Assembly (NCBI GenBank): GCA_943372995.1
Contig: CALSAQ010000003.1
Span: 248,001 to 312,000 of the forward strand
DNA: 64,000 bases
From: CAJBVG01 sp943372995
GTDB lineage: Bacteria; Bacteroidota; Bacteroidia; Sphingobacteriales; Sphingobacteriaceae
Direction of reading: 5' to 3'
Shown here: in pieces, positions 58,289-64,000 of the stretch
Layout of the letters: each line of letters opens with the position of its first letter
Position numbering within the stretch: position 1 is the stretch's first letter
Notes under the pieces: model-generated
What the model saw: only the letters and a program-made list of their open reading frames with translations
Database searches by the model: none
What the model was told of the DNA's origin: nothing
Made by a program: the position numbers and the translations under genes

Positions 58289-58509
58289 ATTGTAGTATAA
58301 ACTTTTTAGAAGTACTTACTAATATAGAGCAAAAACTATACTAATAATAACTATATAATTTAAATTTTTTAGTAAATTTTACCAAAATATTACTATTCTG
58401 CCTTTGAACTATTCTGCTATTTATACTAAAAACATGATTTTTTTATATTGTATTTATAATGAAGTTTAAACATTAAATCATTTTGTGTATGAGGAATATT
58501 ATATAAATC

Positions 58510-58535
58510 TTTATGTAACTTTTTAGTTACATAAA
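58510..58535. promoter_or_regulatory. Inverted repeat upstream of gap
   Basis: TTTATGTAACT (58510-58520), TTTT, and AGTTACATAAA (58525-58535) form a perfect 11-bp inverted repeat with a 4-nt centre, 39 bp upstream of the gap ATG. The place suits an operator. A terminator for the divergent giant gene is less likely since that gene begins at 58288 and runs away. The rest of the 58289-58574 gap is AT-rich with no other feature seen. Confidence 0.55.
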
Positions 58536-58574
58536 CTAAAATCAAGAGCTCGGATGTTTTATTAATTTTGAGAT

Positions 58575-59567
58575 ATGAAAAAAGTAAGAGTAGCGATAAA
58601 CGGATTCGGTAGAATTGGACGGGTATATCTAAGAAATGCATTATTGAAACCAGAAATTGAAGTAGTTGCTATTAACGATATTACTGATAATAAAACACTA
58701 GCTCATCTATTTAAATACGATTCTATCCATAGAGGATTCAATGGCTCTATTGAGATTGTTGAAGAGGGTATTGTAATTAATGGACAATTAATAAAAACAT
58801 TTTCAGAAAAAGATCCAAGTGCATTGCCATGGGCTGAATTAAATATAGATGTGGTGATTGAATCTACAGGTAAATTTTTATCTCGAGAAAAAGCGAATCT
58901 TCATTTAAGCGCAGGTGCAAAAAAGGTAATCCTCTCAGCCCCTCCTAACGACAAAGATATTCCAACTATAGTAATTGGAGTAAACGATTATATTTTAAAA
59001 GAGAATCATACCATCATTTCAAATGCATCCTGCACTACAAATAATGTGGCTCCAATGGTAAAAGTACTCGATGATTTAGGGGAGATAGAAGATGGATACA
59101 TAACTACTGTACATTCATATACTGGAGATCAGAATTTACACGATGCACCTCACAGAGATTTGCGCAGAGCAAGAGCTGCTGCAGTTTCTATGATTCCAAC
59201 AACTACTGGCGCAGCTAAAGCCATCACTAGCATTTTTCCTCATTTAGAAGGTAAGCTTGGTGGGGCGGGAATTAGAGTCCCTGTTCCAAATGGTTCTCTA
59301 ACCGATTTCACTTGCTTATTAAAAAAAGAAGTAACTGTTGATGAAATAAATGAAGCCTTTAAATTAGCCTCTGAAAAAGAATTAAAAGGAATATTAGAAT
59401 ATACAGAAGACCCTATAGTATCTATCGACATACAAGAAAATCCTCATTCATGTATATTCGATGCTCAACTTACTTCAATTGTTGGCAAACTGGTGAAAGT
59501 TGTAGGATGGTACGATAATGAATGGGGTTACTCAAACCGATTGGTAGAATTAACCATTGTATTTTAA
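58575..59567 (+). CDS. gap: Glyceraldehyde-3-phosphate dehydrogenase, class I
   Basis: The 330-residue protein is complete GAPDH: NAD-binding INGFGRIGR (residues 8-16), catalytic C153 in SNASCTTN and H180 in TTVHSYT, the phosphate-binding loop DLRRARAAAVSMIPT, and WYDNEWGYSNR at the C-terminus. It makes 1,3-bisphosphoglycerate in glycolysis and the reverse in gluconeogenesis. The gene converges on a NarL-type regulator (4-bp overlap of the ends) and shares the locus with pgk, 2.8 kb away on the opposite strand. Confidence 0.97.
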   Translation: MKKVRVAINGFGRIGRVYLRNALLKPEIEVVAINDITDNKTLAHLFKYDSIHRGFNGSIEIVEEGIVINGQLIKTFSEKDPSALPWAELNIDVVIESTGKFLSREKANLHLSAGAKKVILSAPPNDKDIPTIVIGVNDYILKENHTIISNASCTTNNVAPMVKVLDDLGEIEDGYITTVHSYTGDQNLHDAPHRDLRRARAAAVSMIPTTTGAAKAITSIFPHLEGKLGGAGIRVPVPNGSLTDFTCLLKKEVTVDEINEAFKLASEKELKGILEYTEDPIVSIDIQENPHSCIFDAQLTSIVGKLVKVVGWYDNEWGYSNRLVELTIVF

Positions 59568-60214
59568 TCTTTAATCAACCTCTCATTAAGTGCTTTTGCT
59601 ACTGCTTCCGACATAGTAGTAACATGTAACTTCATGTATATATTGCGAATATGTGTACGAACTGTTTCATAACTAATATTACACTCTGCGGAGATTGCTT
59701 TGTATGATTTACCTAATGTTAACAATTTTAAAATCTCTAACTCTCGTTTTGTTAAATTGTATTCGTCTTTCGCTTTAGGCGGCTGAATCTCTTCTGAAAA
59801 TTTCTTTAAAATTCGTCGCGCAATACTTGGTGTCATGGGTGCCCCACCAGTCATTAAATCCTCTATAGAAGAAATGAGAATTTCTGGAGTGCTATTTTTT
59901 AATAAGTAGCCTTGTGCTCCAGCACAAATTGAATTGAATATTTTTTCATCATCTTCGAAAACAGTAAACATCAAAACTGGAATATCTAATCCTGCCTTAC
60001 GTATCTCAGTAACAGCTTCTATCCCATCCTTAGGTGGAATCTCGATATCCATAATAACTAAGTTGGCTGCCACTCTATTTATTTTATTCACAATATCATC
60101 ATAAGTAGCAAATGAATCGACTAGGTGAATATGCTCATATCCACTAAACATTAATGCTAATGAGTTTCTAATTTTCTCATTGTCATCAAAAATAATTACT
60201 CTAATTTCTACCAT
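59564..60214 (-). CDS. NarL-type response regulator (partner of the next kinase)
   Basis: The 216-residue protein has a receiver domain (acidic pair D10-D11, phosphoacceptor D56 in VIMDIEIP, switch and lysine residues in TVFEDD and LLKNST) and a LuxR-type helix-turn-helix at about 150-212 (LTKRELEILKLLTLGKSYKAI ... CNISYETVRTHIRNIYMKL). It lies 8 bp downstream of a HisKA_3 kinase, with which it forms a two-component system. Location between gap and the HD-UspA gene suggests, but does not prove, a link to energy metabolism. Confidence 0.93.
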   Translation of the reverse strand: MVEIRVIIFDDNEKIRNSLALMFSGYEHIHLVDSFATYDDIVNKINRVAANLVIMDIEIPPKDGIEAVTEIRKAGLDIPVLMFTVFEDDEKIFNSICAGAQGYLLKNSTPEILISSIEDLMTGGAPMTPSIARRILKKFSEEIQPPKAKDEYNLTKRELEILKLLTLGKSYKAISAECNISYETVRTHIRNIYMKLHVTTMSEAVAKALNERLIKD

Positions 60215-60222
60215 TTTACTCT

Positions 60223-60912
60223 CTACAATTTAACCTTTAGTTTAACCTGAGTTCCATTGTTTGGGCTCGAACTCATTTGATATTGGGCTCCAATATTTTT
60301 TGCTCTAACTTTCATGTTTAGCAAACCGTTACCTTGCTTGTCTGTGTTCATATCAAATCCAACACCATTGTCTTTTATTTCAATCTCCAAGAATTTCGAC
60401 AAAAGTGTTATTATAATTTGTACTCGACTTGCTTCAGAATATTTTGCTATGTTGTTAATTGCTTCCTTACATATCAAGTACAAATCTCTTCTCATTAGCA
60501 TATCTAAGTTACTGATATTATTAATATTCGAGTTTAGTTCAAAATTAATACTTTTTGCACTTAGAATCTTATTTGCATAGGCTTCAATTTTTTGAATAAG
60601 ATTTTGAAGTGAATCATTTTTAGGGTTTACTACCCAAACAATGTCGCCCATATTCTCAACTGTATCTCTCGCACTATCTGCCATTTGATTTAGAATTAAT
60701 TCCGCATCTGCTAGTTTGTTGCTGTTCATTCTTTGCTTTACTGCTTGTGCATAAAATGATATACTACTCAAAGTAGCTCCTACATCATCGTGTAAATCTT
60801 GTGCAATGTTGTTTCTTATGGTGTTTACATACTTAGATTTCCTCAATACTCTCAGTCCATAGAAGTAAAAAAATACCGAGCAAATAAATAATAGAATAGA
60901 GACAAATATCAT
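60223..60912 (-). CDS. HisKA_3 sensor histidine kinase with a short membrane anchor
   Basis: The 229-residue protein is a minimal kinase: one N-terminal membrane helix (FVSILLFICSVFFYFYGL), the phospho-acceptor H41 in IAQDLHDDVGATLSSIS, and a HATPase domain (DNGVGFDM and GNGLLNMKVRAKNIGA). There is no periplasmic or PAS sensing domain, so it may sense through the membrane or through a partner protein. It is transcribed with the NarL-type regulator (8-bp gap) and diverges from the HD-UspA gene. Confidence 0.92.
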   Translation of the reverse strand: MIFVSILLFICSVFFYFYGLRVLRKSKYVNTIRNNIAQDLHDDVGATLSSISFYAQAVKQRMNSNKLADAELILNQMADSARDTVENMGDIVWVVNPKNDSLQNLIQKIEAYANKILSAKSINFELNSNINNISNLDMLMRRDLYLICKEAINNIAKYSEASRVQIIITLLSKFLEIEIKDNGVGFDMNTDKQGNGLLNMKVRAKNIGAQYQMSSSPNNGTQVKLKVKL

Positions 60913-60976
60913 TTAATAATAATAAATTAATTAATGTCTAATTTAACTATTAAATTTGAAATGCAAGACTTCTACA

Positions 60977-62386
60977 ATGAGATATCTAGAATTTAAACTT
61001 TATATTGAGAATAGGCTAAAAACAGAACTGCCCGAGTCTTTATCGTATCATTCTTACGAACACACACTAGATGTTTTACATTGTGCTTTGTTTTATGCTA
61101 ATGAATACAATCTATCTGAATATGAAAAAGAGCTTTTAGCTGTTGCAGTTCTTTTACACGATTCTGGTTTTATCTACACCACTCATCAGCACGAAGAAAA
61201 AAGTTGTGAGCTTGCACAAGAACTTCTACCTAAATTCGATTATGGCATTTCAGAGATTAATCAGATTTGTGGAATGATACGTGCCACAAAAATTCCTCAA
61301 GTGGCAAACAATCTATTGGAAGAAATTATATGTGATGCCGATCTTGACTATTTAGGCAGAGAAGACTTTTGGGAGATAGGGAATAAATTATATGCTGAAT
61401 TAATTGAATTGAAAATAATTCGCGATAGAAAAGATTGGGATAAACTACAAATTGATTTTTTAGAAAAGCACAAATATTTTAGCGAATATGCACTGCTGAA
61501 CAGAGAGCCGAAGAAACAAGAACATTTAGCAAAAGTAAAATCGAGATACGAGTCTCATCCAGAGCAAACTGCTCAGAACATTGTAGTACCTATTGATTTC
61601 ACTCCAATCACAGAAAATGCTCTTCAATATGCTTGTACTATAGCCGCAAAAAACAGCGATGCCATACAACTTATTCATATTGTAAAAAAAGGCGAATTAA
61701 ACATTAATTCTATAGACATAAAACTTAAAAATCTAGCCAGTGAGTATTCTAAAAAGTACTCCATCTCAATACATGCAAACATTAAAGAGGGAAGTATATT
61801 TAGTGACATTGCTGAATTTGCAGAGGAAATAAAGGCAGTACTAATAATTATGGGAACTCATGGTGTAAAAGGAATGCAATATGTAATTGGGGCCTTTGCT
61901 ATAAAAGTGATTTCAAGCAGTACCGTTCCAGTATTAATTACCCAAGCTCAATCGAAATTAAAAGATTCGTTTAGTAGAATTGTTATTCCGATTGACCATA
62001 CCGGCGAGAATAAACAAAAGGCCTTACAGACTATCCAATTTGCAAAAATATTTAATTCTGAAGTATATCTCTTTAAGCAAAACAGTGGCGATGAAGACAA
62101 GAAAAACAGGACACAGTTAAACCTAAATTTTTTTAAAAAGCTGTTACTTTCTCAAGATGTGAACTGTTATGTTGAAGAAATGAGTATTTCCGCGAAAGAT
62201 TTTCATAAAGAATTTATCAAATTCGCCGAGAAAATATCCGCAGATCTCATCATTATATTAACTAGTCATGATAAAGGTATTATCGATTACGTGTTAGGCC
62301 CAACAGAGCAACAAGTGATTAACAATACTGCAAATATCCCAGTGATGTGTGTAAACCCATTACAACTTATTTATACTAGGAAATAG
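60977..62386 (+). CDS. HD-domain phosphohydrolase fused to two UspA domains
   Basis: The start is ATG 60977 (an upstream TTG at 60956 adds seven residues). The 469-residue protein has an HD domain in about residues 1-190: H29, the HD pair H61-D62 in LLHDSGF, and CDADLDYLG. Two universal-stress-protein domains follow: first about 200-335 (NIVVPIDFTPITENAL ... MGTHGVKGMQYVIGAF, where the family's GS is GA), second about 340-465 (RIVIPIDHTGENKQKAL ... LTSHDKGIIDYVLGPTEQQV). It could hydrolyse a nucleotide or phosphorylated signal under control of UspA. The fusion is unusual. It converges on pgk with an 11-bp overlap. Confidence 0.85.
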   Translation: MRYLEFKLYIENRLKTELPESLSYHSYEHTLDVLHCALFYANEYNLSEYEKELLAVAVLLHDSGFIYTTHQHEEKSCELAQELLPKFDYGISEINQICGMIRATKIPQVANNLLEEIICDADLDYLGREDFWEIGNKLYAELIELKIIRDRKDWDKLQIDFLEKHKYFSEYALLNREPKKQEHLAKVKSRYESHPEQTAQNIVVPIDFTPITENALQYACTIAAKNSDAIQLIHIVKKGELNINSIDIKLKNLASEYSKKYSISIHANIKEGSIFSDIAEFAEEIKAVLIIMGTHGVKGMQYVIGAFAIKVISSSTVPVLITQAQSKLKDSFSRIVIPIDHTGENKQKALQTIQFAKIFNSEVYLFKQNSGDEDKKNRTQLNLNFFKKLLLSQDVNCYVEEMSISAKDFHKEFIKFAEKISADLIIILTSHDKGIIDYVLGPTEQQVINNTANIPVMCVNPLQLIYTRK

Positions 62387-63563
62387 CAGCAACACCAGGC
62401 AGTACTTTACCTTCCATATACTCTAATAAGGCACCACCACCGGTTGAAACATAAGAAACATCGTCGGTTAAATTAAATTTTGCCACCGCTGCAGCAGAAT
62501 CTCCACCTCCTATTAAAGAAAAGGCACCGTTTTTTGTTGCATCTACTACCGCAAGTGCTATTTGCTTTGTTCCATTTTCAAAATTACTCATCTCAAAAAC
62601 ACCCATAGGTCCATTCCATAAAATTGTTTTTGAATTAGCAATTATTTCTTTGAAGGTTTTTATCGATTTTTCTCCAATATCTAAGCCCATCCAACCATCA
62701 GGTATAGAATCGTTGTTAGCACTTGATTTTTGGGCATCATTATTAAATGCATCAGCTATAATTGAATCTACAGGTAATGCTAAGTTCACACCTTTAGATT
62801 TTGCTTTTTCTATTAAGCTAAGTGCTAAATCTAATTTGTCTGCTTCGACTAAAGAAGATCCGATGTTACCACCTAGAGCTTTTGCAAATGTATAGGCCAT
62901 TCCCCCTCCAATAATAATAGAGTTTACATTATCTAGGAGTTTCTCTATTAATAATATTTTATCCGACACCTTTGCTCCACCCATAATTGCAGTAAACGGA
63001 CGATCGGCATTATTCATTACCTTCTCTGCATTCTTTAATTCGTTTGCCATCACATAACCAAAGACCTTTGCATTAGGGAAGAATTTAGCTACAATGGTTG
63101 TAGAAGCATGTGCTCTGTGTGCTGTACCGAATGCATCGTTCACATATACATCTCCATGTTTCGATAATTTCTCAGCAAAAATTTCATCTCCCTTTTCTTC
63201 TTCTTTATAAAATCTTAAATTTTCTAATAATAAAATTTCACCAGGTTTTAAGTTCGATGATTTCATAAATGCATCATCCGATATACAATCATCAGCAAAA
63301 ATTACATTCGCCTTGGTTAAATCAGAAAGATGTTTTACTATATGTTTTAGTGAATATTTTTCTACAGGACCTTCTTTTGGTCGACCTAAATGAGACATTA
63401 ATACTACAGATCCACCATCAGATAAAATCTTTTTTATTGTTGGAAGTGCTGCCCTCATACGAGTATCATCAGTAATTTCAAAAGCAGCATTCAATGGGAC
63501 ATTAAAATCGACGCGGATTAAGGCTCTTTCCCCTTGGAAGTCAACAGAATCAATAGTTTTCAT
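62376..63563 (-). CDS. pgk: Phosphoglycerate kinase
   Basis: The 395-residue protein is a complete PGK: RVDFNVPL near residue 17, LMSHLGRPK, LLENLRFYKEE, AFGTAHRAHAST, AIMGGAKVSDKI, NGPMGVFE, and the nucleotide-binding GGGDSAAAV. It transfers phosphate from 1,3-bisphosphoglycerate to ADP. It converges on the HD-UspA gene, and together with gap on the other side of the cluster gives two consecutive glycolytic steps in one locus. Confidence 0.97.
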   Translation of the reverse strand: MKTIDSVDFQGERALIRVDFNVPLNAAFEITDDTRMRAALPTIKKILSDGGSVVLMSHLGRPKEGPVEKYSLKHIVKHLSDLTKANVIFADDCISDDAFMKSSNLKPGEILLLENLRFYKEEEKGDEIFAEKLSKHGDVYVNDAFGTAHRAHASTTIVAKFFPNAKVFGYVMANELKNAEKVMNNADRPFTAIMGGAKVSDKILLIEKLLDNVNSIIIGGGMAYTFAKALGGNIGSSLVEADKLDLALSLIEKAKSKGVNLALPVDSIIADAFNNDAQKSSANNDSIPDGWMGLDIGEKSIKTFKEIIANSKTILWNGPMGVFEMSNFENGTKQIALAVVDATKNGAFSLIGGGDSAAAVAKFNLTDDVSYVSTGGGALLEYMEGKVLPGVAAIS

Positions 63564-63600
63564 TTCAAAATTATATTATGCGGCAAAAATAACATTAAAA

Positions 63601-63640
63601 TTAATATGTTAATATGTTAATGAGTGAATATGTTAATGAG
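63601..63640. repeat. Short tandem ATGTTAAT words
   Basis: TTAATATGTTAATATGTTAA and the following TGAGTGAATATGTTAATGAG repeat short words before the pgk gene. Similar words (AGCATATTAACACACTAGCA) occur at 40929-40962. It is a low-complexity intergenic repeat. Confidence 0.6.
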
Positions 63641-63648
63641 CACACGAA

Positions 63649-64000
63649 CTAGTAGTGTATTCTTAGTACCACCCTCCTATTTATCGATTGGTTATTTGGT
63701 ATTGGCTCCCCTTTTGGATTTCTATTAGGCACTACCGGTTGTGTATCTGCATACCCTGAAGCTTTTAGTCGACCAGGCTCCATACCTCTCTCAATTAAAT
63801 ACCTAACTACATTTGAAGCTCTTGCAACAGATAGCTCCCAGTTTGATGGGAAGTTTATATTATTTATAGGATTATCGTCGGTATGCCCCTCAACATCAAT
63901 ATGGAAATTAGCTTTTTTCTTTTTACTTACCGAATTAATAATTTCGAAGATTTTGTCTACAATCTCCTTCCCTTCAGGTAATAATTTTGCATCCCCACTA
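63649..64000 (-). CDS. OmpA/MotB-type protein (C-terminal part; runs off the right edge)
   Basis: The last 116 codons are inside the window. They encode a peptidoglycan-binding OmpA-like domain: GDAKLLPEGKEIVDKI, IDVEGHTDDNPINN (the G-H-T-D of the family), NWELSVARASNVVRYLIERG, and QSINRRVVLRI. The opening resembles MotB/flagellar-type or gliding-related OmpA proteins. The N-terminus, which would show a membrane helix or beta-barrel, lies outside. It is just downstream on the minus strand of nothing in view; the start of pgk is 86 bp away. Confidence 0.8.
   Translation of the reverse strand, partial: SGDAKLLPEGKEIVDKIFEIINSVSKKKKANFHIDVEGHTDDNPINNINFPSNWELSVARASNVVRYLIERGMEPGRLKASGYADTQPVVPNRNPKGEPIPNNQSINRRVVLRIHY

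Noticed and set aside
58426..58641. 71-residue minus-strand frame overlapping gap start
   Set aside because: It overlaps the promoter region and start of gap and has no recognisable content.

Overview
The window is AT-rich DNA from a member of the Bacteroidota. The evidence is eight secreted proteins that end in the type IX secretion (T9SS) sorting domain (a conserved YPNP-type motif, then a short beta-sandwich ending GVY/GLY...), start regions without Shine-Dalgarno sequences, a TAnnTTTG-type promoter element in front of several genes, and families typical of this phylum (DUF4153, YHYH, 190-residue Crp/Fnr proteins, SusC-free lipoproteins with SC(N/K/S) lipoboxes). I cannot name the genus; Chitinophagales or a neighbouring order is a guess.

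Layout. 1-3.2 kb: two-component signalling genes on the minus strand, including a PAS histidine kinase split by one in-frame TAA. 3.2-3.8 kb: endonuclease III. 3.9-31.5 kb: mostly secreted T9SS cargo (six proteins of 237 to 1650 residues), interspersed with a membrane-protein/winged-helix/DUF4153 cluster (8.5-10.8 kb), a redox operon of DUF1111 dihaem lipoprotein, Rieske protein and porin (11-13.8 kb), and a cation transporter, DsbA-like protein and HxlR regulator set (20.5-22.8 kb). At 23.6-25.0 kb, between convergent genes, lies a 1.4-kb non-coding array of 124-125-bp palindromic elements in alternating orientation; this is the most unusual structure in the window.

31.5-44.5 kb looks like an accreted and eroding genomic island next to tRNA-Glu. 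It holds remnants of IS1, IS110 and IS21-type elements, fragments of DprA-like and GNAT genes, long direct repeats, and three extra copies of the 13-bp 3' end of tRNA-Glu, which mark old integration sites. Cargo genes are a nitronate monooxygenase/YceI/Crp-Fnr set, a lipoprotein, a HEPN-domain protein with two unrecognised membrane proteins (a candidate defence module), and a YHYH lipoprotein with a sulfatase.

44.6-58.3 kb: an M28 peptidase and a 3930-residue T9SS protein built from five tandem modules of about 570 residues. 58.5-63.6 kb: a lower-glycolysis locus with GAPDH and phosphoglycerate kinase enclosing a NarL-type two-component pair and an HD-UspA-UspA fusion protein. The right edge cuts an OmpA/MotB-type gene.

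Coordinates and motifs were read directly from the sequence. Family names come from recognition of motifs without database searches.
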